The notes under the pieces are model-generated. The model saw only the letters and a list, made by a program, of their open reading frames with translations. It did not search any database and was not told the DNA's origin. Positions 44,516-55,720 of a stretch of DNA of 64,000 nucleotides are shown here, one piece after another; position 1 is the first letter of the stretch; each line of letters opens with the position of its first letter. Source of the stretch: Sipunculus nudus (lineage: Eukaryota; Annelida; Sipuncula; Golfingiida; Sipunculidae); the NCBI GenBank assembly GCA_026874595.1, contig CM049307.1, positions 64,536,870 to 64,600,869 of the forward strand. The letters are read 5' to 3'. Both the position numbers and the translations under genes were made by a program.

Positions 44516-44524
44516 TTTCTTATA

Positions 44525-45010
44525 AGTTTGTTTTGTCAAATCTTTGGACACATAAGTTTGTTTTGTAATGAGACTAGCTGCTTTGTTGTGTTTAGCTGGT
44601 AGCCAACCCATGGATAATATGACAGAGTGGATTTCTTGTGTACTTGAAAGACATGAGTTGTCAAATCTTTGGACACTAGATGTCACATAAGTTTGTTTTG
44701 TAATGAGACTACTAGCTGCTTTGTTGTGTTTAGCTGGTAGCCAACCCATGGATAATATGACAAAGTGGATTTCTTGTGTACTTGAAAGACATGAGTTGTC
44801 AAATCTTTGGACACTAGATGTCAGATAAGTTTGTTTTGTAATGAGACTACTAGCTGCTTTGTCGTGTTTAGCTGGTAGCCAACCCATGGATAATACGACA
44901 GAGTGGATTTCTTGTGTACTTGAAAGACATGAGTTGTCAAATCTTTGGACACTAGATGTCTCATAAGTTTGTTTTGTCAAATCTTTGGACATTAGATGTC
45001 ACATAAGTTT
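44525..45010. repeat. 138-bp tandem repeat, ~3.5 copies
   Basis: GAGTTGTCAAATCTTTGGAC recurs at 44655, 44793 and 44931, so the period is exactly 138. CAACCCATGGATAATATGAC and AAGTTTGTTTTGTAATGAGA recur with it. Copies are very similar (few differences). 138 is divisible by three, which is why a 169-residue reverse frame stays open through it. Confidence 0.95.
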
Positions 45011-45158
45011 CGTTTGTAATGAGATCACATGCACCTGTGAGCGATAAAATGGGCCATGAGAATGTGAGTGCTTAACTTTTCTAGATAAGTGCTATTTCCT
45101 TGATAATAATGCGCCGTCTGGAGCTAGTAAATTGCTTCTTCATAGAATATTATCAAGA

Positions 45159-45830
45159 TGGAAGCTTATGAACTGACTTTGCAAATTTCTGAGCTGGAAT
45201 CAAAGGATACCTTCAGCCACACAAGCTGGCTACATTTGACAACTATTTGTGCACCACTGGCAATGATTAGCCCAAGCGTCAGAGGACTATGTTATTGCAA
45301 ATATTTGTTAAAGAACAATACTTTTATGTTAGATTGAAGCAGCTTGCAGTAAATTGTGATTTTACTCATTCATAGGCTGAGATTAAGTCTCAGTTAATTA
45401 AAAAATATTCACAAAGGTGAGATAGGATGGCATAATCAAACCATCATTGTCTCTTCAAGATTTGATAAATTTAGCCAAACTTCAGAAGCTTCTAGATGCC
45501 AGTCAAAGTTAATGGAGCAAAAGATGAAGCCAAATGTAAGTACCAGGATATCTGGTCTTTCCTCATCAGTGGCTATTGTTCACAAACTAACCTACAAATC
45601 TAGGATTTCATCTCACTTTAAACCATCAGGTGCTACATCATACAGCAGATTGACACACGGAAAATTGTGCTACATCTGTGATGGTAGTTGGCCACATGAG
45701 CGGGGACAACTTTGTACGGCTTATGGGAAAGAATATGCCACAGTTGTTGTAAATTGCATAATTTTGCTCAAGTTTGTAAATTTAGTTCAAAGAAGGCACT
45801 TCTACAAGTAAAGGGGGGTTTTCCATGTGC
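45159..45830 (+). pseudogene. Gypsy gag with knuckle relic
   Basis: MEAYELTLQISELESKD starts a frame; another gives LATFDNYLCTTGND and LLQIFVKEQYFYVRLKQLAV. Frame 45512-45811 ends KLCYICDGSWPHERGQLC, the first nucleocapsid knuckle of the type C..C...WPH...C, and a shifted frame carries CCKLHNFAQVCKF, the second. Capsid is badly decayed. Confidence 0.68.
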
Positions 45831-45903
45831 TCATATATGCATATATGCATTAAAAATCACTTAAAAGATCAGACATTTAAAACAAAATCTTCCAAAACAC
45901 CAG

Positions 45904-46400
45904 GTTGCTGTTCACATGGATTTTGCAGAGAGTTATACCTGTATAACCATGGAAGGAATCCAAAGTGCTTACAAGAATCTGAATGCTGTTATACTGCATC
46001 AAGTTGTAGTATATTACTGAAAAGGGGAAGACCTGCATTACAAAAGTTTTGTCATTGTCTCAGATGAAATGGCTCACAATGCAAATACAGTTTTAACCTT
46101 CGTGGATGCCATGATGCCATATATAAAAGATCTTGACAGGGAGCTCAGAACGGTGCATAACTAGATGGATAGTCTTACCAGTCAATACAGGAATAAACTG
46201 ATGTGTGATCCTGTTGCAAACCATGAAGTCATGTATGGATGTGCAGCAAAATGGACTTATTTCAGTACATATTGCAAAGCCATAAAAAGTGGAGAGGCCA
46301 TCATACAGGATGCCGAGCAATTTATGGCTTGGGCTGAAAAGTCATCTTTGGTCAATGTCAAGTTGGTCTTTGTGTCTGCATCAAATTGTGAACAGACACC
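45904..46400 (+). pseudogene. Transposase-like domain fragment (family unresolved)
   Basis: One frame with two stops (TGA 46018-46020, TAG 46162-46164) reads VAVHMDFAESYTCITMEGIQ, SFVIVSDEMAHNANTVLTFV, LTSQYRNKLM, KWTYFSTYCKAIKSGEAIIQ and WAEKSSLVNVKLVFVSASNC. This order (DFAENY, S.V..SD...H, DG.SSQ.KN, FF...HGKG..DG, then an FF.WA... tail) is one I associate with a metazoan multi-copy transposase-like family; I cannot name the superfamily. The HGKG..DG segment reads YCKAIKSG here. It has no start and runs in frame into gypsy sequence. Confidence 0.55.
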
Positions 46401-47400
46401 TAAATGTGAACAGAGATTGTTCAACTTCAAAGCTGAAAATCTGAGACCCAACATGAAAATCCACCCTTTGATAGAAAAGGTTTCGACCATTTTTCCTACT
46501 TACACACACCAGCAGCTATGTGACATGCAGCAGAATGACCCACTGCTGAGCATGTTGTGGTCATTATGGGAGCAGGGCTGGACACCTGAAAGCCAGAGTG
46601 AGGATGATGTTGCTGCTTCACCTGATTTGAAAGGATGGCTCAGGGAATGGCCTAATCTGACTTAGCATCATGGGATATATACAGAGCAATCCTGGATCCA
46701 GTTACTGGTACAGGTAGGCAAATATTATCCCCATCCCAACTTTGTCCTATCTTACTAAAGTCAGTTCGCAACCAGTGGGAACATCAACATGTCAATCGTA
46801 TCACTTCCTTGTTAAAGAAGAGATGATTTTGGCCAGAAATGTCACAACAAGTGAAGGATGTTCAGAGCATGTTCCAGTGTAAAGTGGCTAAGTCACCCAC
46901 CCCAAGAGTTAAACCCCCTATGGCACACCTGTTAGGATTTAGACCATAAGAGCTGGTTGCTATGGATTTCCTCAAATTAGACAAAGATAAGGGAGGGTTA
47001 AAGAAAGTCTTAGTTCTGACAGATGCATACACTAAATATGCACTAGCTATTCCATGCGGTGACCAAACAGCAGAGACAAATGCATGTGTCCTGAGGGATC
47101 AGTGGTGTTCGGTTTATGAAATTCCCATTAGGCTTCACTCTAATTGTGCTGGGAATTTTGAAAGCAAGGTGATAGCCGAGCTGTATAAACTATATGGAGT
47201 GAAAAAGAGTCGCAGAACAGTATATCATGCAGAGGGAAATGCAATCACAAAGAGATACATCTCCACTTCGTGTAATCTGATTAAATCTCTTACCACAAAT
47301 TTCCTCCATGAAAGAAATGATAGCCAGTTCTGCCAAACTTGTGCTTCATCTGCAAGCTTGTAACAGCTTGGACAAAGAATACTCTGGGGCAATACATTTT
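46401..47400 (+). pseudogene. Gypsy integrase relic
   Basis: FPTYTHQQLCDMQQNDPLL to SPDLKGWLREWPNLT (to 46665) is the pre-integrase segment. Then NQWEHQHVNRITSLLKKR and FWPEMSQQVKDVQSMFQC form a damaged zinc finger. Frame 46962-47363 holds the core: MDFLKLDKDKGGLKKVLVLT, then RLHSNCAGNFESKVIAELYK. The second catalytic Asp reads Asn (HSN for HSD) and the Glu segment reads GNAITKRYIS, so two of three catalytic residues are gone. Confidence 0.83.
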
Positions 47401-47499
47401 ACCATCCTATGAGGACGGCAAACTGTCAGAGCAACAGTCAGGGTCAGATGACTAACAGGACTTTACTGCATAAGTCAGTGATCAAGAACCACCTAACAA

Positions 47500-48240
47500 G
47501 CAATTAAAAGTAAACTCACAAGCCTTGAATGGGATTGAATGTCTGAGAGCCCTTTCCGCCCAAGTCAGTCAGACCAAAAACAGATGAACACCTACTGACA
47601 GTAATCTTGCAAAGCTGGAAGATACTGTTATTGGTTCAGGGGTGCCCCAAAAAACAGATAGGGGGAAATTATACTTTTCCCTATGCCTGAGACCTGTACC
47701 GGTAAGTACATGACACAAATCAAGGTTAACAAAAAACTGTGGGCCAGTCTAAGAATGCCCATCAGAACAGTTGACCAAACCATTAAAGGATATCGAACCA
47801 ACATCTTCCATGGACTCACAGCTGTTCTCCAGATAACTGATGCTTGTGTTAACAAGATCAATTATGGGACAGAATTGCCAACACCCTCTAACAACTAAAA
47901 TTACCATAATTGCTGGAGTTGTACATGAACTGTCAATGCACAGAAAGGTGCGGATAAAGCCAGACCTGTATGATAGTTACACAGGCCTTTGCTCTGCACA
48001 AAAATACAAGTTACAACACAACTGTTTGGTGACAAACTGGATAAAAATGTAAAGGTCATTAATGAAACCCTAAAGATTATAAAGAAATGTAACCAAACAA
48101 CATGCTTTCCAGTATTGTAAATTTTGACCAACTCAATCCTTTCAAGGACACAAGGGCAAGGGACCTTTTTTAGGTGCAAACCCCCACAAAAGCAACAAAG
48201 GCCATAACTTTCAGATGAGCCAGCCCAAGAGGAAAAGATG
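47500..48240 (+). pseudogene. DIRS-2 gag relic
   Basis: DSNLAKLEDTVIGSGVPQKT (about 47598-47657), then in frame 47683-47898 MPETCTGKYMTQIKVNKKLW and TVDQTIKGYRTNIFHGLTAV. This parallels DIRS-1 NNCLTPQNCPRLDIVKVNAE and VLLQKVQKPLIKGLTKLV at 8470-8620. The C-terminal basic tail is not clear. Confidence 0.68.
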
Positions 48241-48419
48241 GCAGCTTACAGCCACAGGAACAATTAAGCAATTTAATCTTTACAGCTAGTAATATTAGTT
48301 TTAATTTACCATGCTGGAAAGATCTGACTATGGATCCAACAATACTATCTATAGTAAATGGGATTCATCTGGATTTTTACACTGTGCTAGTTCAGTGCCA
48401 TAAGCCTAAGTGTTTAAAC

Positions 48420-49008
48420 TTTACACAAGAAGGGTCTTAATTTGTTGATTCAGAATTTGACAATTGTTAAAAAGGGGGTCATTGTGCACAGTGAAGATAA
48501 GCCTGGCCAGTTCATTTCACCAATTTTCTTACAGCCCAAAAAGGATGGAACTTATAGAACCATACTCAACTTAAAGACACTGAAAAGTACATTGTGTATC
48601 ACCATTTTAAAATGAACAGCTTTCAATCTTGTTCAGCGTCATGACCCAAAATTGTTACATGGCATCTTTAGACCTTCAAGATGCTTATTGTTCAGTATCA
48701 TTTCAGCACTGCTGAAACCAGTGCTTGCCAGTCTGTGTTTGAGAGGAATGGTCTTCAGTATCTACTCAGATGATCTTTACTTGCAAGGTGACATCTTTAT
48801 GCCTTGTGAACAAAACTTGTCTGACACAATGGGTTTGCTATCCAAGTTTGGCTTCTCTATTAATAAAGAAAAATCAAAATGCTAACCTTCTCATAAACTG
48901 GAACATTTGGGGTTCATGCTTGATTCTGAAATAAGGGCAGATATCCTGACCCAAGATGTACAAGATTAGATTTAATCTTTTTTTAAACAATGCCTAAGAG
49001 AAAAAAGA
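48420..49008 (+). pseudogene. DIRS-2 reverse transcriptase
   Basis: KPGQFISPIFLQPKKDGTYR then ILNLKTLK (about 48500-48590). A gap follows where the DLSDAY segment should be; frame 48652-48885 has SALLKPVLASLCLRGMVFSI then YSDDLYLQGD, the catalytic motif with Ser in place of Leu (YSDD for YLDD). KFGFSINKEKS and HKLEHLGFMLDSEI complete the thumb. Confidence 0.8.
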
Positions 49009-49013
49009 TCATG

Positions 49014-49240
49014 TGTCATGTATTTGCAATTATTTAAAGATGATAATGACTAAACATAATATTTCCAAGGTGTAATCATTCTGCAGACTAATATATATGC
49101 GACACCAGTTTGTATGTGTAATACGTAGCAGAATGTGTATGCTACGTCATCAAGTTGTGTTCCGCTAGTCGGGTATTAAAGTTGTAAGTCAAGTGAACGT
49201 CTTGTGGGTTTCTGCTACCTCGTTGACAAAATACATAACA
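49014..49240 (+). repeat. Solo LTR (227 bp) with TCATG target duplication
   Basis: Begins TGTCATGTATTTGCAATTAT and ends TTGACAAAATACATAACA. Flanked by TCATG at 49009-49013 and 49241-49245. It is inserted between the RT thumb and RNase H of DIRS-2. It does not match other LTRs in this window. Confidence 0.85.
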
Positions 49241-49245
49241 TCATG

Positions 49246-50120
49246 TACCATCAGATTTGCAGCAAAAGTCATTAGTTAACTTGTGGCAGCTCTCTCAGGA
49301 ATTAAAAAACTGTGTAAAGTCAGTTTTTAAGGTGTTCTGACTTTCTCTGAGGAGGCCAAAGATGATATGGTTTGATGGCTAATCAACTTAAAACTGCCTT
49401 AACCAATCACACATGGTAAAATTGGTTTTACTTCACAAACTGATGCTTCTCATAAAGGCTAAGGGGGGGGGGGGGAGTCAGGGATAATCAGAGTACAGGT
49501 GGCCAGTGGACACCAGCAGAAAAACAACTCCATATAAATGAACTTGAACTGAAAGTAGGTGTACTGGAATTATTAGCTTTTCAAAATCAATTTTGTAAAC
49601 AAGTAGAGTTGCAAATAGACAACAGCACTCCTGTAGCTTAAATTCAAAAGATGGGGGGGCGGGTCTCACTCAGATAGCTGTAATGCTGTAGCACTAAACA
49701 TAAAACAAAATTATTTTGAGTGCAACATACAAACCAGGGACATCTAATATTGAGGCAGATGTTCATAGCAGAAACTTTAATGATAGAACTGAAAAGGCAT
49801 TACAGCAAAAAGTTTTCAACCAAATCAGTCAGTTTTCCAGACAGTCACATTTGGATTTATTTGCCTCTTGGCTAAATCATAAAACATGTTGTTTCATAGA
49901 AACCAGACCCTGGAGCTATTGCCATTGATGCTTTTCCTCCTTTCAGTCTTATACACTGAGTGCTCCAGAAAATACAGCACAGCAAAGCAGAGGTTATACT
50001 CAAAGCCCCTTGGTGGCCCACTCAGAGCTGGTTTCCATGCAGTCTTGCTCCAACTTTTATATCAGGAACAACTTCCAGCAACTCGCATAATTGTTCACTT
50101 GCAACACAAGGGAATGGATA
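49246..50120 (+). pseudogene. DIRS-2 RNase H and C-terminal domain
   Basis: GQWTPAEKQLHINELELKVG (about 49497-49560), LQIDNSTPVA then IQKMGG, and YKPGTSNIEADVHSRNFNDR (frame 49716-49928) match DIRS RNase H. HLDLFASWLNHKT and the FSSF region near 49940 correspond to MFASHINF and FPPF of DIRS-1. G runs at about 49462-49475 and 49652-49658 sit inside the coding relic and disrupt it. Confidence 0.78.
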
Positions 50121-50139
50121 CCACTAGAATCCATTAGCC

Positions 50140-50500
50140 AGGAAACTAAAGCTGAATTCCTGCAGATTATTGGGCAACGACTCCAGAAGGAAGGAATTTC
50201 AGAAATAGCTAAAGATGCCTCATGGCAATAAAGCACAAAATCACAATACAAAACTTATATCAAAAAGTGGTTTGAATTCACTGACAGGGAAATTATTAAT
50301 CCCATACAACCAAGTTTTTCACAACCAAGTGCTAGATTTTCTCACTTAACCCTACAATACTGGTTTAAAATACAGTGCAATATGCTCAGCAAGATCAGCT
50401 TTAGCCACTTTTGTCAGTTAAGGTAACAATCTTTTAGGGCCAAAATGAAATTATTAAGTGCTTCATTAAAGGTGTTTTCCAGACTAGACCAGCTCTGCCC
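50140..50500 (+). pseudogene. DIRS-2 tyrosine recombinase N-terminus
   Basis: LQIIGQRLQKEGISEIAKDA, then SKSQYKTYIKKWFEFTDREI-like sequence (STKSQYKTYIKKWFEF) corresponds to DIRS-1 IREKLQRQGIPGRTQEIIL and TRKQYKVYLLKWIQFC. The Arg, H-x-x-R and Tyr segments are absent; the element's right end follows. Confidence 0.75.
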
Positions 50501-50504
50501 AGAT

Positions 50505-50690
50505 ATCAAATATCCAGATCACTGGGGATTATATGCCCACCCTTTGTGTGTACCAACCCTTTACTCAATGCCTTTGCTTTGACATGAACACTCAACTTTG
50601 AAGTATGACCTCTGCACGCACATCAAGTATAATCCCCAGTGATCCAGATGAGAGTAAAATCCCAATCAAACTTCAACCTACAGTTTAATT
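50505..50690. repeat. DIRS-2 right end with inverted repeat
   Basis: GATCACTGGGGATTATATG near 50516-50534 is inverted as TATAATCCCCAGTGATC near 50627-50643. AATCCCAATCAAACTTCAAC at about 50658-50677 resembles AATCTCAATCAAACTGCAAC at the DIRS-1 right end. Confidence 0.7.
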
Positions 50691-51129
50691 AACATTTGCA
50701 TCATGTGGGGTAGCATAATAACAGCAGGAAGAGTGTGGAGTGTCAGAAAGAAAACAAGATGTGTGGGAACGACACGAATGCCCCCACCTGGGGCAAATTA
50801 GAAACATTTGTTAAATTTTGTAAAATTTTTTAAGTTCAGGAGGTGTTGTATGGTCAAAAGTAGGTCAACAAGGGCAAAATGCAAACTCAATCTGTAAAGG
50901 GTCATTATCAAGCAACACCAAAAATCAGGCCAGTATCTGCAGGCATTGTGAAAAAAAAATCCATATATGTGCATTTTTCATGAAAATTTCTGTCTTTCAT
51001 GAAATTTTCTATGTTCAGGATCTGTCATATGGTGAAAAATAGGTTAACTGGGACGAAACGCGAACTCGATCTGTAAGTGGTCATTATGCGCCCACAGACC
51101 AAACATTAGGCCAGTATCTGTAAGCATTG

Positions 51130-52245
51130 CTTTGCAAAACTAGAATATTAGCAAAAGTTGATAATCATTTATAAATTTAAATTGGATAGGTATATACCTT
51201 GTTTCATAACAATCCACCAAATGCTTCCTGAGAAATAAGCTCCTAAGTTTTTTTCTATACTAAGCTCTGTGACCTTGAAAAGTAGGTCAAGATCACCCAT
51301 CTTTGAACTTGACCAAAATTTTGTAAATATACTGTGGTTGCCTTTTTGTTCGCGAGGGTTTTAAGTTCGCGATATTCGCAAATGGGAAATAATCGCGAAA
51401 ATGAAACCCTCGGGAATAATCGGCCAATCCAGAATGTCCTTCTTATTTAGTGTAATCAATACTTGTATGGTAATAGGTTAAAACAGAGAGAATTTTTTAA
51501 ATAAATTACATCCTTGCAGGTATAGGGAAATGTAAGCTTTAAATTTGAACTAAACCACCTATGCTGTGTGTGCGGGCCTATCATTATATAAGAAAATGTC
51601 ACAAACTCATGACTTATTCTCATTTTATAATACACACAGGTATATGGCTTTGCCAAAGATTTGATATAGGTTCTTGTGAGATCGTGAAAATGAAACCCTT
51701 GCAAAACATTAAAAATGGAAAAATCACGAAATTTCAGCCTCGCGAATATGAAGCCAACCACAGTAATGCAATAGCACTGAAGAAATGAAGTTCCTGTGTT
51801 GAATACCTTTGGAGATATCCTGCACAAAAGGCCAAAATTGAAAAAAATCCGATAAAATTTCATTAAAAAATCAGAAATTGCAGGTGGCGCCACCAAAATT
51901 GTGCAGCACATACAGACCATCAGTCCCAATGATCATAGTAAGTTTTGTGGAAATCCACACAATGGTTCCTGAGATATAAACTTCTGAGTGTTTTTCTATA
52001 ATCAGCTCTAAAATGTAGAAAAATGGGTCAAGGTCACCCATCTTCAAACTTGACCGAGATTTAATTTGATATACATCTTCACTGATGAAATAAAATTCCA
52101 ACAGTGAATCCTTTTAGAGATATCCTGCTCACAAGGTAAAAGTTAACAGACGCGGAAAGGACGGAAGGACAGACACCGGACAGATAGATGGACGGACGGA
52201 CAGACGGACAGCTTGGGTGACGACAATAGCCCATCAGCCTATGAG
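51130..52245. repeat. Dispersed repeat inserted in the monomer array
   Basis: Contains two related sub-units (CACCCATCTTTGAACTTGAC at about 51295 and CACCCATCTTCAAACTTGAC at about 52036) and ends in GGACGGACGGACAGACGGAC then CAGCCTATGAGCTAT. It splits the 180-bp monomer series and is itself split by a MITE. Confidence 0.7.
51332..51763. mobile_element. 432-bp MITE with TA target duplication
   Basis: Starts CTGTGGTTGCCTTTTTGTTC then GCGAGG and ends CCTCGCGAATATGAAGCC then AACCACAG, so the terminal inverted repeats begin CTGTGGTTG. TA dinucleotides flank both sides (51330-51331, 51764-51765). No transposase; TA flanks suggest mobilisation by a Tc1/mariner-type enzyme (inference). Confidence 0.88.
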
Positions 52246-52935
52246 CTATATTTTTCTAAGTTTAGGAGCCGTAAAACAGTCAAAAGTAGGTCAACCAGGA
52301 CGAAACGCAAACTCGATCTGTAACTGGTCATTATCTGCCCACACACCAAAAATCAGCCCAATATCTGCAGGCATTGCGAAAAAAAGTCCGTACATGTGTA
52401 TTTGTCATGAAAATTTCTATTTTTCATGAAATTTTCTAAGTTTAGGAGCCGTAAAACAGTCAAAAGTAGGTCAACCGGGATGAAATGCTAACTCGATCTG
52501 TAACTGGTCATTATCTGCCCACACACCAAAAATCAGCCCAATATCTGCATGCATTGTGAAAAAAAGTCTGTACATGTGTATTTGTCATGAAAATTTCTAT
52601 TTTTCATGAAATTTTCTAAGTTTAGGAGCAGTAAAACGGTCAAAAGTAGGTCAACCAGGACGAAACGCGAACTCGATCTGTAACTGGTCATTATCTGCTC
52701 ACACACCAAAAATCAGCCCAATATCTGCAGACATTGCGAAAAAAAGTCAGTACATGTGTATTTGTCCTGAAAATTTCTATTTTTCATGAAATTTTCTAAG
52801 TTTAGGAGCCGTAAAACGGTCAAAAGTAGGTCAACCAGGACGAAACGCGAACTCGATCTGTAACTGGTCATTATCTGCCCACTCACCAAAAATCAGGCCA
52901 ATATCTGCAGGCATTGCGAAAAAAAGTCTGTACAA
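52246..52935. repeat. 180-bp tandem monomers (4 copies)
   Basis: TTTAGGAGCCGTAAAACAGT and variants start at 52261, 52441, 52621 and 52801, exactly 180 bp apart. Shared phrases: AAAAGTAGGTCAACC, ACTCGATCTGTAACTGGTCA, AATATCTGCAGGCATTGCGA. Confidence 0.97.
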
Positions 52936-53043
52936 CTGTTTGATTTTGGAATGATGGAATGATGGAATGACAGAATGATGGACGGACAGAAGGACGGACA
53001 TGGGTAAAAATATATGCCCCGGCCACTTTGTGGCGGGGGCATA

Positions 53044-53890
53044 AAAATACTTTAATTATTGCACAGGTCATACTCAGGCCTTGAGATATATTTGAAAACA
53101 GCCCATCTATTTGAAACTGCTCATGTGGATATTAAAATTATGTCAGCCAGTGCTTCTGTCTCTGAGACAAACACAATACAATCAAGTCATCAAATTGGTT
53201 ATTTGGCTTGTGTTGCAAAATGAAGATAAAGGAACAAAGACATTCCAAAGACATGAAATAAAAGAGTAAAGTACACACTGAGAACACTGATGGAGATACA
53301 AATTCAAATTCTGAAAGTGAAAGTGAGTTTTTGTTCGTTGTGAAAGGAAAAATATTCCAAATATGGAATTACCAAAAAGTATCAAGTATATGCCAGAAAA
53401 TTGGTTCCAAATTTGTAACAAATAACAGTCTTAAATTGAATCCAACTCATGCACAGGCCTGAGAATTTAGCAGTGTTCGGCTGGTAATGACTGACAAACT
53501 GGGCTAACAAATTGCCTGGTCAGGGTGGTGAATGATGATCGCTCTAGCATAGACATACATATTGTTAGCATATATACACAATACTCGATTAAAACAATAA
53601 AGATTTACATGCCAGTCTTGTTGTTTATGAAACTGGACATATCATTTTGCTACTAGCTCAAGTACACTGATAATGGTATTGCCACCAGTAACAGTGTACT
53701 TTGACATACCATATCTGTTGATGGTGTAAAGCCTGATATGGCTCTTGCCATGAAGAAAAGCATTGCTACCGAAAAATGTTGCTAACTGTTGCTTTACTTG
53801 GAACTGTCAATTACATGCAGAAATTCATACCATATTATCCAAATATCTTTGAGCCACTGAGATATTTGACAACAAGGGACCTATGGGTCA
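53044..53890 (+). pseudogene. Gypsy relic: gag-protease linker and RT thumb
   Basis: HTENTDGDTNSNSESESEFL (about 53270-53330) resembles the acidic gag-protease linker of gypsy elements. SVDGVKPDMALAMKKSIATE, then in a shifted frame LLYLELSITCRNS-like and NYMQKFIPYYPNIFEPLRYL (about 53715-53875), are the RT thumb and connection. It stops at TTRDL. Confidence 0.6.
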
Positions 53891-55129
53891 CGATGCTCAG
53901 CTGTTATATATGATAAAAAAATATGATTTAGAAATGAGGCACATGCTGGTTTTGTGTGGTAATAAGTATAAGCTGTATTATGAGTTGTTGTTGTTAAGCT
54001 TATGTATGATTTTGATAGTACCTTTGGAGACAGAGAAGAGAATTGATTTCATTTATTTTATTAACAAATAGAGTACTATTGTCAAACAGATTTTGACTTG
54101 GCCATATAACTTATAAGCAGAACATATAATATAAGAGTTTAACTATTTATTTAAAAAAATTACAAATATTGTCCCAGATATAATTTTTATTAAAAATAAT
54201 AAGAGAATCGTATGATTTTTAAAATGAAATATAACTGAAATGATTATTAAAATAATATTAAAGAATATATTCATGAATGCATTCATGAATACATTTGGAA
54301 AGTATTTGCACTGGTATTCATATACTTTCATTTTTACCTGAATTCCCATTCTTTATGCAAGAAATTTTATAATGGAGTACATATTTATATTCGTATTTAA
54401 ATACAATTGCAAAGTATTCCCACCATGTCTGGTATTTATTAAGTTTTCACCAAACAATGGTGTTGAGAATCCAGAATGTACAAAATTCACACATTTAAAT
54501 ATTGATCATAAGTACCTGGTTTTATGGCTTTTATTTATATTAAAAAAAAAAATGTGATATATTTATTTTGGACTAATTCACATCAATGTACACACTAGAC
54601 ACAGTAGGAATCTAGATTAATATTATCAACTGCACCTTTGTCTATCATTAATTTCCTTCATATGACCCCTAATGATTAGTAATGAATAATATGATTTACT
54701 TTTTTATTATTAAAATTGAACTGAAAAATGCCATAGGTGACTGCATGGTGTTATTTGGAATACGTGACATTCTATCCATCGATACAAGATTCTTATATCA
54801 TCAGTTACTGCAAGTTAATTCCCTATTATAATAAACTAACCAAATCCTTTTTTATTTTTCTTTAATTTGTTATTTAAAACCAATAAAAATTTATTAATTT
54901 ATTGTTTATTGTTATGTTGTTGGTTAAAACTACTAGATGAGTTGGGTTGGACACCTGGATCAACTGTGGCTGGTCATAAGCTGCCTTGCTGCCCCAGTAT
55001 ATGCCTCGTCTCAAGCGTGCATAATTTGCTGAAAGTTCAACAAGGTCAACATACAGGTGACTCAAGAGTGGCTGGAGAGAGCCAAGGTCTAACATGGTCT
55101 CATTAAAACATTAATAAAAGCTACAATTT
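53891..55129. other. AT-rich stretch, no gene recognised
   Basis: Very AT-rich (for example 54060-54310 and 54640-54920). Short open stretches here have no domain or codon signal. No terminal repeats were recognised. Confidence 0.55.
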
Positions 55130-55720
55130 TTGGCCAATTTCTTTCAGCTTTCTAAACTAAAAAGCTGAAATCCTTATGTGTGCATGATATGAAAATTATA
55201 TGAACAGAGCTCACATGAAACAAAAGTGAAATGGTCCAAGTTGGGCAAAATTTCAGGTACTAATTTTATATTTATACTAATAACTTATAAAATTTTAAAA
55301 ATTCAGAACTAATTTTGGGTATTCAATTGAATCTTGATTAAATAATGTTACATCCCTGACAAAAAATCTCTAGCTTCAGCAAGCCCCTTTTTAAGGGAGT
55401 AAATATATTTCTTGATTTTTTACAAAGTGCATTATGTTTGGGGCCATAACTTAAAACAATTACACAATACTGACATCATTTCTGGTATGTGCACAGAGAA
55501 TGTATAGAAAAACATGTATATTATATATGATTAAAGTCAGATCAGTGGTTTTAATATTAGGCAGTTCTGAAGTGTAACAATGGGTTTTTAATTGAAAAAT
55601 GAAGTTTTTCATTAATATCTCAAAGGTATTAAGTCCTAGTGACCAAATTCTTGGCATGGTAGGGAATTTTGGAGACATCTAATTGTATGCCAAATTTTAG
55701 GAACTGAGAGCTTAAGCTGG
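55130..55720. repeat. Dispersed repeat, uninterrupted copy
   Basis: Matches in order the segments at 55870-56000, 57553-57826 and 59908-60030 (CATTATGTTTGGGGCCATAA vs CATTATGTTCTGGCCCATAA; TTAATTTCTCAAAGG-type motifs; GGGTATTCAATT vs GGGTA...TACAATT). It serves as a paralogous empty site for two insertions. Confidence 0.8.

Larger units (their letters stand above)
47500..50690 (+). mobile_element. Second DIRS-type element, decayed
   Basis: Gag, RT, RNase H, C-terminal domain, recombinase N-terminus and a DIRS-like right end occur in order. The recombinase catalytic half is missing, and a solo LTR is inserted between RT and RNase H. It is another DIRS family, or a deeply diverged copy of the one at 7.5 kb. 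Confidence 0.8.
50759..53043. mobile_element. Satellite-carrying element, copy 1 (interrupted)
   Basis: Left end ATGTGTGGGAACGACACGAA then TGCCCCC; right end TATGCCCCGGCCACTTTGTG then GCGGGGGCATA. Between them are ~180-bp monomers: two at about 50825-51127 and four at 52246-52935. The monomers are separated by an inserted repeat (51130-52245). The same ends bound 57827-59907. Non-coding, so presumably non-autonomous. The layout recalls Pearl-like or Helitron-associated elements of bivalves (inference). Confidence 0.82.

Noticed and set aside
44483-44992. A 169-residue open frame on the minus strand
   Set aside because: It lies wholly on the 138-bp tandem array; a period divisible by three keeps the frame open. 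No domain is visible.
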